This document shows positions 19,102 through 27,964 of a DNA stretch of 64,000 bases, one piece after another. This DNA comes from Arthrobacter alpinus. Lineage in GTDB: Bacteria; Actinomycetota; Actinomycetes; Actinomycetales; Micrococcaceae. The translations under genes and the position numbers were made by a program. Every line of letters begins with the position of its first letter. Within the stretch, counting starts at the first letter, position 1. The DNA lies in assembly GCF_001445575.1 (NCBI RefSeq), contig NZ_CP013200.1:1178001-1242000 (forward strand). Direction: 5' to 3'. The notes under the pieces are model-generated. The model was not told the origin of the DNA. It ran no database searches and saw nothing but the letters and a program-made list of their open reading frames with translations.

Positions 19102-19620
19102 GTCGTTTAACCTCCAATGCTCGACGGCGTTGAGACCTTGGCGGCTGGCCCGGCGGCGAAGCCGGCATTCTCTCGGCTGCTTTCCGACCTTCGGCCGCGG
19201 GCGGCCTCTGGTCTCCCTGACGCAGCCTACGAGAACACCAGCCCCGCCGCCGGCTCGGAACCCTGACTCAGCGAAGGTGCGGGGTGTGGGGGAGGTAACG
19301 CCTGAGGTGGGCTGAGAGCGTCGCGTTAGGTTCAGCCGTCGTGCTAGGATTGTCTATTGCTGCGCCTTTTCTGTGCCGCCGTTTTCGGCAGTGACAGTGG
19401 GTGCGCAATTACCTCGTAAATGCTCGTGCCACTACAAACTGCCGTTCGATGCGCGGATTTATCCACGTTCCCGGTGCGGAAAGTGCAGTTGGCATGAGGT
19501 ATTTAGGCGTGTTTTGGCAAAATCCAGGCACGTCGAGAGACATCCCGAACAATACGTTCCGCAAGGCTTGTTCACAGATACATTGTGTCCAAGAACCGGC
19601 GCGACGAACAGGAGACACTA
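19102..19620 (+). promoter_or_regulatory. spc operon promoter and leader
   Basis: 519 bases without a convincing gene. TGC followed by TAGGAT at 19345-19350 looks like an extended -10 promoter, which would leave a leader of about 260 bases before the rplN GTG. Short open frames here lack protein-like composition. The AGGAG at 19610-19614 is the rplN ribosome binding site. Confidence 0.45.
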
Positions 19621-19989
19621 GTGATTCAGCAGGAGTCGCGGCTTAAGGTTGCCGACAACACGGGTGCCAAGGAAATCTTGACAATCCGCGTTCTCGGTGG
19701 ATCTGGGCGCCGCTACGCAGGCATTGGCGACACAATCGTCGCTACCGTCAAGGATGCAATTCCGGGCGGAAACGTTAAGAAGGGTGACGTCGTCAAGGCT
19801 GTCATCGTTCGCACCAAGAAGGAACGCCGCCGTGCGGATGGTTCCTACATCAAGTTTGATGAGAATGCAGCTGTCATTCTCAAGGCTGACGGGGACCCCC
19901 GCGGTACCCGTATCTTCGGCCCGGTTGGCCGTGAACTTCGTGATAAGAAATTCATGAAGATCATCTCGTTGGCTCCGGAGGTGCTGTAA
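19621..19989 (+). CDS. rplN: 50S ribosomal protein L14
   Basis: Large-subunit protein at the subunit interface, binding 23S rRNA near L19. The 122-residue product starts [20 protein letters not shown] (initiator GTG) and has the typical length and ending [12 protein letters not shown]. An in-frame upstream extension of 12 codons lacks similarity; the AGGAGACACTA before GTG at 19621 fixes the start. It is the first gene of the spc operon, with rplX 3 bases later. Confidence 0.98.
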   Translation: MIQQESRLKVADNTGAKEILTIRVLGGSGRRYAGIGDTIVATVKDAIPGGNVKKGDVVKAVIVRTKKERRRADGSYIKFDENAAVILKADGDPRGTRIFGPVGRELRDKKFMKIISLAPEVL

Positions 19990-19992
19990 CTT

Positions 19993-20355
19993 ATGGCAAA
20001 GATCAAGAAGGGTGACCTGGTTCAGGTCATCACAGGCGCCAAGGCTGAGCGTGGCGGCGACCGTGGCAAGCAGGGCAAGGTCCTGAAGGTCTACTCCGAA
20101 ACCAACCGCGTGTTGGTCGAAGGCGTAAACCGTGTCACCAAGCACACCAAGGCCGGTCAGACGGAACGTGGCACCAACACTGGTGGCATCGAAATCGTCG
20201 AGGCTCCCATTCACATCTCAAACGTTGCTGTAGTGGACCCGTCCACGAAGAAGCCGACTCGCGTTGGTTACCGCACCGAAATCGTTGAGCGCGATGGCCG
20301 CAAGCGTGAAGTACGCATCCGCGTTGCCAAGACCTCGGGGAAGGATCTGGCATGA
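19993..20355 (+). CDS. rplX: 50S ribosomal protein L24
   Basis: Assembly-initiator protein of the 50S subunit, positioned by the exit tunnel. The 120-residue product contains the KOW motif region [20 protein letters not shown] at its start and the conserved [11 protein letters not shown] segment. The rplN stop is 3 bases upstream; the last codons overlap the rplE ATG by 4 bases (ATGA), indicating translational coupling. Confidence 0.97.
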   Translation: MAKIKKGDLVQVITGAKAERGGDRGKQGKVLKVYSETNRVLVEGVNRVTKHTKAGQTERGTNTGGIEIVEAPIHISNVAVVDPSTKKPTRVGYRTEIVERDGRKREVRIRVAKTSGKDLA

Positions 20356-20936
20356 GCGCCGCAGTAGCAGAGAACACACCCAAGATCACACCTCGCCTGA
20401 AGACCCGCTACGCAGCGGAAATCAAGGCTGGTCTGGTTGAGGAGTTCAAGTACTCAAACGTTAACCAGGTTCCGCGCTTGGTCAAGGTTGTTGTCAACAT
20501 GGGTGTTGGAGATGCCGCTAAGGACTCCAAGCTCATTGACCACGCAGTCCGCGACCTCACCGCCATCACTGGCCAGAAGCCCCAGGTTTCCAAGGCTCGC
20601 AAGTCGATCGCTCAGTTCAAGCTGCGCGAAGGCATGCCGATTGGTTGCCACACGACTCTCCGTGGAGATCGTATGTGGGAATTCCTGGACCGCTTGGTCA
20701 CGCTGGCTCTGCCCCGTATCCGCGACTTCCGCGGCCTCAGTGGCAAGCAGTTTGACGGCAACGGCAACTACACCTTCGGTCTGACCGAACAGGTTATGTT
20801 CCACGAGATCGATCAGGATTCCATTGACCGCCCCCGCGGTATGGACATCACTGTCGTGACCACAGCCAAGACCGATGACGAAGGCCGTGCGCTGCTTAAG
20901 GCACTCGGCTTCCCGTTCAAATCCGAAGATAAATAA
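20352..20936 (+). CDS. rplE: 50S ribosomal protein L5
   Basis: 5S rRNA-binding protein of the central protuberance, contacting the P-site tRNA. The 194-residue product has the family segments [39 protein letters not shown] and the loop [14 protein letters not shown]. It overlaps rplX by 4 bases. Downstream there is a 103-base gap to rpsH, containing a hairpin where rpsN sits in many other bacteria. Confidence 0.98.
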   Translation: MSAAVAENTPKITPRLKTRYAAEIKAGLVEEFKYSNVNQVPRLVKVVVNMGVGDAAKDSKLIDHAVRDLTAITGQKPQVSKARKSIAQFKLREGMPIGCHTTLRGDRMWEFLDRLVTLALPRIRDFRGLSGKQFDGNGNYTFGLTEQVMFHEIDQDSIDRPRGMDITVVTTAKTDDEGRALLKALGFPFKSEDK

Positions 20937-20963
20937 TCTACGTAACAGGTCCGTTCAGCGGGT

Positions 20964-20996
20964 ATAAAGTGCGCGAATTCAATTCGTCCACTTTAT
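20964..20996 (+). repeat. Hairpin in the rplE-rpsH gap
   Basis: Perfect 8-bp arms ATAAAGTG (20964-20971) and CACTTTAT (20989-20996) enclose a 17-base AT-richer loop. It lies in the 103-base interval that carries rpsN in many genomes and could be an RNA-processing or attenuation element. Confidence 0.45.
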
Positions 20997-21039
20997 TGCC
21001 ACGCGAAGGAAACCGTTTCGAGGAAGGGCAAGCGCCCAA

Positions 21040-21438
21040 ATGACAATGACAGATCCTGTCGCAGACATGCTTACGCGTCTGCGCAACGCAAACTCGGCAC
21101 ACCACGACACCGTGACCATGCCGTTTAGCAAGCTTAAGGGCCACATCGCCGACATCCTCAAGGCACAGGGTTACATCTCTGCCTGGAAGGTTGAAGACGC
21201 TGAGGTTGGCAAGAAGCTGACCATCGACTTGAAGTACGGCCCCGCACGTGAGCGTTCAATCGCTGGCCTGCGCCGTATCTCCAAGCCCGGACTGCGCGTT
21301 TACGCAAAGTCCACGAACCTCCCCAACGTTTTGGGTGGTTTGGGTGTCGCTATCCTGTCGACGTCTTCAGGTCTTTTGACCGACCGTCAGGCTGCCAAGA
21401 AGGGCGTGGGTGGGGAAGTCCTCGCCTACGTCTGGTAG
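21040..21438 (+). CDS. rpsH: 30S ribosomal protein S8
   Basis: Central-domain 16S rRNA-binding protein and, in E. coli, the translational repressor of the spc operon. The 132-residue product starts [20 protein letters not shown] and ends with the conserved [11 protein letters not shown]. The start at 21040 is preceded by GAGGAAGGG. The 103-base gap to rplE is the largest inside the spc operon. rplF follows after 23 bases. Confidence 0.98.
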   Translation: MTMTDPVADMLTRLRNANSAHHDTVTMPFSKLKGHIADILKAQGYISAWKVEDAEVGKKLTIDLKYGPARERSIAGLRRISKPGLRVYAKSTNLPNVLGGLGVAILSTSSGLLTDRQAAKKGVGGEVLAYVW

Positions 21439-21461
21439 TAGAGAGAGAAGGGAAAGAACTT

Positions 21462-21998
21462 ATGTCACGTATTGGACGTCTCCCCATCTCCGTGCCTGCC
21501 GGCGTTGAGGTCAAGATTGCAGACAGCCTTGTTTCCGTCAAGGGCCCGAAGGGAACGCTGGAACTCAATGTTTCCAGCCCCATCACGGCTTCGATCGACG
21601 AGAACATCATCACCGTTAGCCGCCCCAACGATGAGCGCACTTCGCGTTCACTCCACGGTCTGACTCGTACGCTCATTGACAACCTGATCATCGGTGTCAC
21701 TGCTGGCTACGAAAAGAAGCTGGAAATTGTTGGTACCGGTTACCGCGTAGTCGCCAAGGGCAAGGACCTCGAGTTCGCTCTTGGTTTCAGCCACCCGGTC
21801 CTCATTGAGGCACCGGAAGGCATCACACTGACCGTAGAGAGCCCCACAAAGCTCTCCGTGTCAGGAATTAGCAAGCAGCAGGTGGGCGAAGTTGCTGCCA
21901 ACATCCGCAAGCTGCGCAAGCCCGACCCGTACAAGGGTAAGGGCGTTCGCTACGCTGGCGAGATCATCCGCCGCAAGGTCGGAAAGGCTGGTAAGTAA
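21462..21998 (+). CDS. rplF: 50S ribosomal protein L6
   Basis: Large-subunit protein near the sarcin-ricin loop and factor-binding site. The 178-residue product has the normal duplicated-domain layout: it starts [20 protein letters not shown] and ends with the conserved [33 protein letters not shown] precedes the ATG. rplR starts 2 bases after the stop. Confidence 0.98.
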   Translation: MSRIGRLPISVPAGVEVKIADSLVSVKGPKGTLELNVSSPITASIDENIITVSRPNDERTSRSLHGLTRTLIDNLIIGVTAGYEKKLEIVGTGYRVVAKGKDLEFALGFSHPVLIEAPEGITLTVESPTKLSVSGISKQQVGEVAANIRKLRKPDPYKGKGVRYAGEIIRRKVGKAGK

Positions 21999-22000
21999 CC

Positions 22001-22372
22001 ATGGCACTATCCGTACGAGGAAAGTCCAAGGCCGCAGCACGCGGCCGTCGTCACCTGCGAGTTCGCAAGCGCGTCAGCGGAACGACTGTGCGTCCGCGCC
22101 TGGTCGTCAACCGTTCAGCCCGCCACGTATTTGTTCAGGTCATCGATGACACTCAGGGTCTGACCCTGGTTTCAGCATCGACCCTGGAAGCAGACATGCG
22201 CGCATTTGACGGTGACAAGACCGCCAAGGCTAAGCGCATTGGTGAGCTCGTTGCAGAGCGCGCCAAGGCTGCCGGTATCGAAGCTGTTGTCTTCGACCGC
22301 GGCGGTAACCGCTACCACGGCCGTGTTGCAGCTATTGCTGACGGCGCACGTGAAGGCGGTCTGGCACTGTGA
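22001..22372 (+). CDS. rplR: 50S ribosomal protein L18
   Basis: 5S rRNA-binding protein of the central protuberance. The 123-residue product has the basic N-terminal arm and the core [18 protein letters not shown], ending [20 protein letters not shown] with the usual short helix after it. It is 2 bases from rplF. Its TGA stop overlaps a possible upstream GTG for rpsE. Confidence 0.98.
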   Translation: MALSVRGKSKAAARGRRHLRVRKRVSGTTVRPRLVVNRSARHVFVQVIDDTQGLTLVSASTLEADMRAFDGDKTAKAKRIGELVAERAKAAGIEAVVFDRGGNRYHGRVAAIADGAREGGLAL

Positions 22373-22398
22373 CCGAAAACATCAACAAGGAGAACACT

Positions 22399-23082
22399 GT
22401 GTCAGAAGCAACTGCAGCTGACGGTGCAACCGCGAAGACCGAAACTGCTGCTGGCGCCGATAACGCCCGTGGCCGTGGCGGTCGCGACGGTGCTCGTGGA
22501 GGCCGCGAAGGCGGTCGCGACGGTGGCCGTGGCCGCGGTGGCCGTGACGGTGGACGCGAGGCTGAGAAGAGCCAGTTCATCGAGCGCGTTGTCAACATCA
22601 ACCGTGTCGCCAAGGTTGTCAAGGGTGGTCGTCGCTTCAGCTTCACCGCTCTGGTAATCGTCGGTGACGGCAACGGCATGATCGGTGTTGGCTACGGTAA
22701 GGCTAAGGAAGTTCCTGCCGCTATCGCCAAGGGTGTTGAAGAAGCTAAGAAGTCCTTCTTCCGCGTTCCCATGGTTGGCAAGACCATTCCTCACCGCGTT
22801 CAGGGCGAGGCCGCTGCAGGCGTCGTTATGTTGCGTCCGGCTGCAGCTGGTACCGGTGTTATCGCCGGTGGTCCGGTTCGCGCCATCTTGGAATGCGTTG
22901 GCATCCATGACGTGCTGTCCAAGTCTCTCGGTTCCTCAAACGCCATCAACATTGTTCACGCAACTGTTGCTGCCTTGAAGAGCCTGGAAGACCCCAAGGC
23001 TGTTGCGGCTCGCCGTGGCTTGCCGTTGGATGAAGTTGCTCCGGCTGTGCTGTTGCGCAATATGCAAAAGGCGGGTCTGTAA
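22399..23082 (+). CDS. rpsE: 30S ribosomal protein S5 with RG-rich N-terminal extension
   Basis: mRNA-entry and decoding-fidelity protein, partner of S3 and S4. Of about 227 residues, the family core starts near [20 protein letters not shown] (residue 60). Before it lies an extension whose residues 24-53 are almost only Arg, Gly and Asp ([16 protein letters not shown] and similar). I place the start at GTG 22399 because AAGGAG at 22387-22392 lies 6 bases upstream. An alternative in-frame GTG at 22369 overlaps the rplR stop and would add 10 residues. The one-base overlap with rpmD (TAATG) indicates coupling. Confidence 0.95.
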   Translation: MSEATAADGATAKTETAAGADNARGRGGRDGARGGREGGRDGGRGRGGRDGGREAEKSQFIERVVNINRVAKVVKGGRRFSFTALVIVGDGNGMIGVGYGKAKEVPAAIAKGVEEAKKSFFRVPMVGKTIPHRVQGEAAAGVVMLRPAAAGTGVIAGGPVRAILECVGIHDVLSKSLGSSNAINIVHATVAALKSLEDPKAVAARRGLPLDEVAPAVLLRNMQKAGL

Positions 23083-23294
23083 TGACTACACCGAAGAACG
23101 TTCAGCCTTCTGACAAGAAGCTGGAAATCACTCAGATCAGGGGCGTCGTTGGCGTCAAGCAGTTCCAGAAGGATACCCTTCGCTCACTGGGTCTCAAGCG
23201 CATCGGTCACTCCGTTGTTCGCTCGGCTGACGCTGTGACTGTTGGCATGATCAACACGGTTCCGCACCTGCTCAAGGTTGAGGAGACGAAGTAA
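23082..23294 (+). CDS. rpmD: 50S ribosomal protein L30
   Basis: Small large-subunit protein, 70 residues, with the conserved core [20 protein letters not shown] and [20 protein letters not shown]. It has about ten extra N-terminal residues compared with the 60-residue minimal form. The ATG overlaps the rpsE stop by one base and rplO begins one base after its stop, a tightly coupled triplet. Confidence 0.97.
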   Translation: MTTPKNVQPSDKKLEITQIRGVVGVKQFQKDTLRSLGLKRIGHSVVRSADAVTVGMINTVPHLLKVEETK

Positions 23295-23295
23295 A

Positions 23296-23775
23296 GTGGC
23301 TGAAAAGAACACTGCTGAGACTGTTGAAAAGCAGAATGCACTCAAGGTCCACCACCTGCGTCCCGCACCGGGTGCCAAGACGGCTAAAACCCGTGTTGGC
23401 CGTGGTGAAGGATCCAAGGGTAAGACCGCAGGTCGCGGTACCAAGGGTACCAAGGCTCGCTACCAGGTAAAGGCTGGCTTTGCTGGCGGCCAGCTGCCGT
23501 TGCACATGCGTCTGCCCAAGCTGCGTGGCTTCAAGAACCCGTTCCGCGTTGAGTTCCAGGTTGTTAACCTGGACAAGCTGAACGAGCTCTTCCCCGAAGG
23601 TGGCGTCGTCACCGTCGAGGCACTCGTTGAAAAGGGCGCGGTTCGCAAGAACCAGCCCGTGAAGGTGCTGGGCACCGGCGATATCACCGTCAAGGTTGAC
23701 ATCACCGCTCACGCATTCTCCACAAGCGCAATCACCAAGATTGCTGCTGCAGGTGGAACCACTACTGGACTCTAA
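23296..23775 (+). CDS. rplO: 50S ribosomal protein L15
   Basis: Late-assembly 23S rRNA-binding protein with a long unstructured N-terminal arm. The 159-residue product shows [20 protein letters not shown] and [20 protein letters not shown], typical of the L15 arm, and the globular [18 protein letters not shown]. Start is GTG at 23296, with AGGAGACGAAG from the end of rpmD as ribosome binding site; an upstream in-frame start inside rpmD has no support. It is followed by a strong terminator, so spc transcription ends before secY. Confidence 0.97.
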   Translation: MAEKNTAETVEKQNALKVHHLRPAPGAKTAKTRVGRGEGSKGKTAGRGTKGTKARYQVKAGFAGGQLPLHMRLPKLRGFKNPFRVEFQVVNLDKLNELFPEGGVVTVEALVEKGAVRKNQPVKVLGTGDITVKVDITAHAFSTSAITKIAAAGGTTTGL

Positions 23776-23805
23776 AGAGTTCACGAATGCGCACATCTAG
23801 CGACT

Positions 23806-23850
23806 AGACTCTTGGTGGATGGAACTTACGGTTCCGTCCACCAAGAGTCT
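23806..23850 (+). terminator. Strong terminator of the spc operon
   Basis: About 20-bp stem (23806-23825 with 23831-23850, one G-T wobble) and a 5-base loop, followed by TTTGTTTTAT. It starts 31 bases after the rplO stop and separates rplO from secY, which are co-transcribed in many bacteria. Confidence 0.92.
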
Positions 23851-23934
23851 TTTGTTTTATGCGGATGTTTCCGAGCACCCGGATAATCCGCCTATGTTAT
23901 GCGTAACAGTTCCGATGCGAGCTGCATCACCCAC

Positions 23935-23992
23935 TAGACTCTTTCCTTGGGCCTCATTTAAGAAGCCACTTTCATCACTACACGTCAGGAGG
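23935..23992 (+). promoter_or_regulatory. secY promoter -10 box and ribosome binding site
   Basis: TAGACT at 23935-23940 is a good -10 box downstream of the spc terminator. AGGAGG at 23987-23992 lies 4 bases before the TTG start of secY. The -35 box is not obvious. Confidence 0.45.
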
Positions 23993-23996
23993 ACGC

Positions 23997-25322
23997 TTGC
24001 TTACCGCATTTGGCCGCGCCTTTCGCACGCCTGATCTGCGACGCAAGTTGTTGTTCACGCTGGGAATTATTGCCATCTTCCGCTTGGGCGCTTTCATCCC
24101 CTCGCCTGGAATTGATTACCGAAATGTCCAACAGTGCGTGAATGCTGCTGACACAAGCCAAGGTATCTACCAGCTTGTGAACTTGTTCAGCGGCGGCGCC
24201 TTGCTTCAGGTTTCCATTTTTGCTTTGGGAATCATGCCTTACATCACGGCTAGCATCATCGTTCAGCTGCTCCGCGTAGTGATCCCCCGCTTCCAGGAAC
24301 TGCACCTTGAGGGTGCTCAGGGCCAGGGCAAGCTCACCCAGTACACGCGTTACTTGACGATTGCACTGGCTTTGCTCAATGCCACCACCTTGGTAACCCT
24401 TGCACGCTCTGGCCAGCTCTTTGCTGGTTGTGGTGCTGCAGGCTCCCCGGGCGCCTTGATTCCCAACGACAACCTGATCACGATCTTGTTGCTCATCATC
24501 ACCTTGACTGCCGGTTCCGGATTGATCATGTGGATGGGTGAGCTCGTCACTGAAAAGGGTGTCGGCAACGGCATGTCCTTGCTGATCTTCGTGGCTATCG
24601 CCGCACAGTTCCCCACCTCCCTTGGCGCCATCCTGAAGACTCAGGGTTGGGGCACCTTCTTGACGGTGCTGGTCATTGGTTTGGTCGTGGTTGCTTTGGT
24701 CGTCTTCGTTGAGCAGTCTCAACGACGCATCCCTGTGCAGTACGCCAAGCGCATGGTTGGCCGCCGCACCATGGGCGGTACCAGCACGTACATCCCGATC
24801 AAGGTCAACATGGCTGGCGTTATCCCCGTCATCTTTGCCTCCTCGATGCTGTACCTGCCGGCCTTGCTCGCGCAGTTTGCCACGCCGGCGAACAGCACTG
24901 ATCTGCCTGGCTGGGTTGAATGGATCAACAACTACCTCACCCGTGGTGACCACCCGATCTACATGATGTTCTACTTCCTGTTGATCATCGGTTTCACATA
25001 CTTCTACGTTGCCATCACCTTCGATCCTGAAGAAGTGTCAGACAACATGAAGAAGTACGGTGGATTCATTCCCGGCATCCGTGCAGGCCGTCCCACACAG
25101 GACTACTTGCAGTACGTTATTTCTCGCATCACGCTCCCGGGTGCGCTGTACCTGGGCATTATTGCCTTGATCCCCTTGATCGCGCTAGTCATGGTTGGGG
25201 CAAACCAGAACTTCCCATTCGGCGGAACCTCAATCCTCATTGTGGTCGGTGTTGGTTTGGAGACAGTGAAGCAAATTGATGCGCAACTCCAACAGCGCCA
25301 CTACGAAGGGTTATTGCGATGA
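23997..25322 (+). CDS. secY: Protein translocase subunit SecY
   Basis: Central channel of the Sec translocon in the cytoplasmic membrane, 441 residues and 10 transmembrane helices. Landmarks are FGRAFRTPDLRRKLLFTLGI at the start, the plug-helix region after helix 1, GIMPYITASIIVQLL in helix 2, and the C-terminal ISRITLPGALYLGIIALIPL. The start is TTG at 23997, supported by AGGAGG and by the family N-terminus beginning MLTAFGRAF. It forms a unit with adk and map separate from spc; the stop overlaps the adk ATG (ATGA). Confidence 0.97.
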   Translation: MLTAFGRAFRTPDLRRKLLFTLGIIAIFRLGAFIPSPGIDYRNVQQCVNAADTSQGIYQLVNLFSGGALLQVSIFALGIMPYITASIIVQLLRVVIPRFQELHLEGAQGQGKLTQYTRYLTIALALLNATTLVTLARSGQLFAGCGAAGSPGALIPNDNLITILLLIITLTAGSGLIMWMGELVTEKGVGNGMSLLIFVAIAAQFPTSLGAILKTQGWGTFLTVLVIGLVVVALVVFVEQSQRRIPVQYAKRMVGRRTMGGTSTYIPIKVNMAGVIPVIFASSMLYLPALLAQFATPANSTDLPGWVEWINNYLTRGDHPIYMMFYFLLIIGFTYFYVAITFDPEEVSDNMKKYGGFIPGIRAGRPTQDYLQYVISRITLPGALYLGIIALIPLIALVMVGANQNFPFGGTSILIVVGVGLETVKQIDAQLQQRHYEGLLR

Positions 25323-25903
25323 CAAGAATGCTGATTATTGGACCTCCCGGGTCAGGAAAAGGCACACAGGCCGAACGTATCTGTGGAGAACTGAACATCG
25401 TAGCGATCTCCACGGGCGACATCTTCCGCGCCAACGTCAAAGGTGAGACACCCCTAGGCGTTGAGGCGAAAAAGTACATCGACAACGGTGACTTTGTGCC
25501 TGACAGCGTCACCAACCGGATGGTTCGCGATCGGCTCGCTCAGAGTGATGTGGCAGAAGGCTTCCTTTTGGACGGCTACCCGCGCACCTCACCCCAGGTG
25601 GACGAACTGGATGACATCCTGGGATCGGTGAACGCAAGCTTGGACGTTGTCGTTCAATTGACCGCCGACGACGAAGAGCTCGTCAAGCGCCTGTTGGGCC
25701 GTGCGCAGGAGACCGGTCGTAGCGATGACACTGAAGCAGTCATCCGCCACCGGCTGGATCTCTACCGCGAGCAGACTGAGGTTGTAGTGTCCCGCTATGC
25801 GGAGCGCGGCATTTTGGCCAAGGTCGACGGTCTCGGCGAGATGGACGACGTGACATCACGTGTCATGGAAGCCATCAACAAGTTCAAGGGCGAGAGCGCC
25901 TAG
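25319..25903 (+). CDS. adk: Adenylate kinase
   Basis: Cytoplasmic enzyme interconverting ATP + AMP and 2 ADP. The 194-residue product has the P-loop GPPGSGKGTQAERI, the AMP-binding ISTGDIFRANV, LDGYPRTSPQ and a short LID domain (GRAQETGRSDDTEAVIRHRL) without the zinc-binding cysteines. This short-LID form is normal for actinobacteria. It overlaps secY by 4 bases. A hairpin lies between it and map. Confidence 0.97.
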   Translation: MTRMLIIGPPGSGKGTQAERICGELNIVAISTGDIFRANVKGETPLGVEAKKYIDNGDFVPDSVTNRMVRDRLAQSDVAEGFLLDGYPRTSPQVDELDDILGSVNASLDVVVQLTADDEELVKRLLGRAQETGRSDDTEAVIRHRLDLYREQTEVVVSRYAERGILAKVDGLGEMDDVTSRVMEAINKFKGESA

Positions 25904-25952
25904 CAATGCAGTAGTTTTATCAACCCGTGCCGCACAGGCGCTGGTTGTGAAG

Positions 25953-25987
25953 GAGGGCTTCTTCCCGCACCATGGGGAGGAGCCCTC
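25953..25987 (+). terminator. Hairpin between adk and map
   Basis: Long imperfect stem (GAGGGCT at 25953-25959 with AGCCCTC at 25981-25987, extended by a TCTTCCC/GGGGAGG pairing) followed by AATCATTTTC. It may be an attenuator that lowers map expression relative to secY-adk. Confidence 0.5.
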
Positions 25988-26016
25988 AATCATTTTCGAA
26001 ACGAAAGGATTCTTTC

Positions 26017-26853
26017 ATGGCGTTTGGCCAGCAAAGAATTGAGTACAAGACCATCGATCAGATGCGCATCATGCGCCGCAGCGGGCTGATCCTAGACGCG
26101 GCACTGAAAGCCACCATCGCAGCTGTCGCCCCGGGCGTAACCACGGGCGAACTGGATGCCATCTTTGCCGGGGAATTGAAAAAGGCCGGAGCCAAGTCCA
26201 ACTTCTTGGGGTACTACGACTTCCCCGCCACCATTTGTACCTCGGTCAATGAGGAAGTGGTGCACGGCATTCCCGGCGCCCGCGTATTGAAAGCCGGGGA
26301 CCTGATATCCATCGACGGCGGCGCCATTGTGGAAGGCTGGCATTCCGACTCGGCGCGCAGCACCATTGTTGGCGGCGCCGCCGCGGAGGATCCGGCTGAC
26401 CGCCGTCTGTCCGACATCACCGAAGAAAGCATGTGGGCCGGCATTGCAGCCATGGCCTCGGCCAAGTATGTGGGCGACATTGGCGACGCCATCGATGAGT
26501 ACGTCACCTCACAGCCCGGCAAAGAGTTAGGTATTTTGGAGGACTACGTCGGTCACGGCATCGGATCCGCCATGCACATGCCCCCGGACGTGCTGAACTA
26601 CTCCTCCAAGCACCGCGGCCCCAAGCTCAAGGCAGGCATGTGCCTGGCTATCGAACCCATGCTGGTCCGCGGCAACTTGGAAACCATCACCCTTGACGAT
26701 GACTGGACGGTTGTCACCAAGGACAAGTCACGCGCAGCTCACTGGGAACACTCAGTGGCCGTGCATGCCAAGGGCATTTGGGTGCTCACCGCGGACGACG
26801 GCGGTGCGGAGCGACTTGCGCCGTATGGCGTCACCCCGGTCGCGCTAGATTAG
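26017..26853 (+). CDS. map: Methionine aminopeptidase, type I
   Basis: Removes the initiator methionine from nascent proteins; a two-metal enzyme of pita-bread fold. The 278-residue product has the metal ligands in context: IDGGAIVEGWHSDSAR (both Asp), GHGIGSAMHMPPD (His), IEPMLV (Glu) and WEHSVAV (Glu). The start at ATG 26017 is favoured over an in-frame upstream start by GAAAGGA and because the family N-terminus begins close to IEYKTIDQMRIMRRSG. In many actinobacteria infA follows directly; here 5.9 kb of other genes intervene. Confidence 0.95.
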   Translation: MAFGQQRIEYKTIDQMRIMRRSGLILDAALKATIAAVAPGVTTGELDAIFAGELKKAGAKSNFLGYYDFPATICTSVNEEVVHGIPGARVLKAGDLISIDGGAIVEGWHSDSARSTIVGGAAAEDPADRRLSDITEESMWAGIAAMASAKYVGDIGDAIDEYVTSQPGKELGILEDYVGHGIGSAMHMPPDVLNYSSKHRGPKLKAGMCLAIEPMLVRGNLETITLDDDWTVVTKDKSRAAHWEHSVAVHAKGIWVLTADDGGAERLAPYGVTPVALD

Positions 26854-26866
26854 TCCCCACTCCCTC

Positions 26867-26900
26867 CCAATTTCCAATCGCTGGCGCGATTGGAAATTGG
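26867..26900. terminator. Inverted repeat downstream of map
   Basis: Perfect 14-bp arms (26867-26880 and 26887-26900) with loop CTGGCG, beginning 13 bases after the map stop. The AT-rich arms have no T-run after them; it is a terminator or mRNA 3'-end stabiliser. Confidence 0.6.
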
Positions 26901-26904
26901 GTCC

Positions 26905-26954
26905 CTCGGGAGCGTGGGCCCAACGCCCTGCTTTGCTCGGGAGTGTGGGCCCAA
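26905..26954. repeat. Short direct repeat downstream of map
   Basis: Two near-identical 19-base copies, CTCGGGAGCGTGGGCCCAA at 26905-26923 and the same with one change (AGTG for AGCG) at 26936-26954, separated by 12 bases. It lies between two inverted repeats. No function is apparent. Confidence 0.6.
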
Positions 26955-26962
26955 TTAGTCAC

Positions 26963-27006
26963 AGTTGAACCCCGGCTCCAGTCTTTACTGGAGCCGGGGT
27001 TCAACT
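26963..27006. terminator. Strong, possibly bidirectional terminator
   Basis: 19-bp perfect stem (26963-26981 with 26988-27006), loop TCTTTA, followed by ATTTAAGTCG. It isolates map from the phosphodiesterase/ABC cassette that follows. Confidence 0.85.
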
Positions 27007-27148
27007 ATTTAAGTCGTATTTGCCTGCCGTCCACCTTGCCGCCATACATTGGGACACTGCGCTGCGTACCTTGGTCGAGGAAGCCCAAGGACTGCGCAAA
27101 GACACAATGGCAGTCCTCCTTGAAAACCACAAAGAGGAGTGCACCATC

Positions 27149-27964
27149 ATGCGCATCTTTGCCCACCGGGGCGTATCAGCCCACTTGCCGGAGAACACGA
27201 AAGCGGCCTTCGCGCGCGCCATTGAACTTGGCATCGACGGCATCGAGCTTGATGTCCACTTGTCCGCTGATCGCATCCCCGTAGTGATTCACGACGACAC
27301 CGCTGACCGCACCACGAATGGCACGGGAGACATCGGTGAATTCACTGCCCGGCAGCTGGGGCTCCTTGATGCCGGCGCCGGGGAATCTGTTCCCACCTTG
27401 TCCGAGGTACTGGCCATGGCTGCCGGGAAACTGCGTGTCAACATCGAACTCAAAGACGCCACGTCTGTGGAGCCAGTCGTTCAGGTAGTCACTGAGGCGA
27501 CTGGTGTTGATTGGTTTGCTTCCTCGGCAGATTGGGGAGCGCTGGCAGAATTGCGCAGACTGTTGCCCGATGCCAAGACGTATCCACTGTGCGTAGGGAA
27601 CCTAGACAAGCTGAGCGCTCTCTTGTCCGGAGACGACGACGCAGACCAGTTCGCGGGCCGTGGAATTCAGGCGGCCATTGATTTCGCCGTTGAGAACGGC
27701 GGTGAAGGCGTCTCCATTTGGGAAGGCGGTCTGGACCAGGACGACATTGCCCGCATCCATGCGGCCGGGCTAAAGGTCTGGGTCTGGACTGTCAATGATC
27801 CCGAACGCGCACTGGAACTGCTTGATATGGGCGCTGATGCGGTCTGCACCGATGACCCGGAACTCATCCAGCAGATTTTGCCAGCGCAGTGCTCAGCCGA
27901 AGCACAGTCGGCTGTACCGGAATTCGCTGTGTTGGAGTCCGCTTCGCTGGGTGCTAAACCGTGA
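27149..27964 (+). CDS. Glycerophosphodiester phosphodiesterase
   Basis: Hydrolyses glycerophosphodiesters to glycerol-3-phosphate and an alcohol; 271 residues with no signal peptide, hence cytoplasmic (UgpQ-like). The catalytic HR is in FAHRGVSAHLPENTKAAF, metal ligands are in GIDGIELDVHLSAD, and the second catalytic His is in VVIHDDTADRTTNG. ATG 27149 is chosen because the family begins MRIFAHRG and AGAGGAG lies about 9 bases upstream; a longer upstream frame has no family support. The stop overlaps the GTG of the ABC permease, tying the enzyme to the importer as in ugp systems. Confidence 0.9.
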   Translation: MRIFAHRGVSAHLPENTKAAFARAIELGIDGIELDVHLSADRIPVVIHDDTADRTTNGTGDIGEFTARQLGLLDAGAGESVPTLSEVLAMAAGKLRVNIELKDATSVEPVVQVVTEATGVDWFASSADWGALAELRRLLPDAKTYPLCVGNLDKLSALLSGDDDADQFAGRGIQAAIDFAVENGGEGVSIWEGGLDQDDIARIHAAGLKVWVWTVNDPERALELLDMGADAVCTDDPELIQQILPAQCSAEAQSAVPEFAVLESASLGAKP

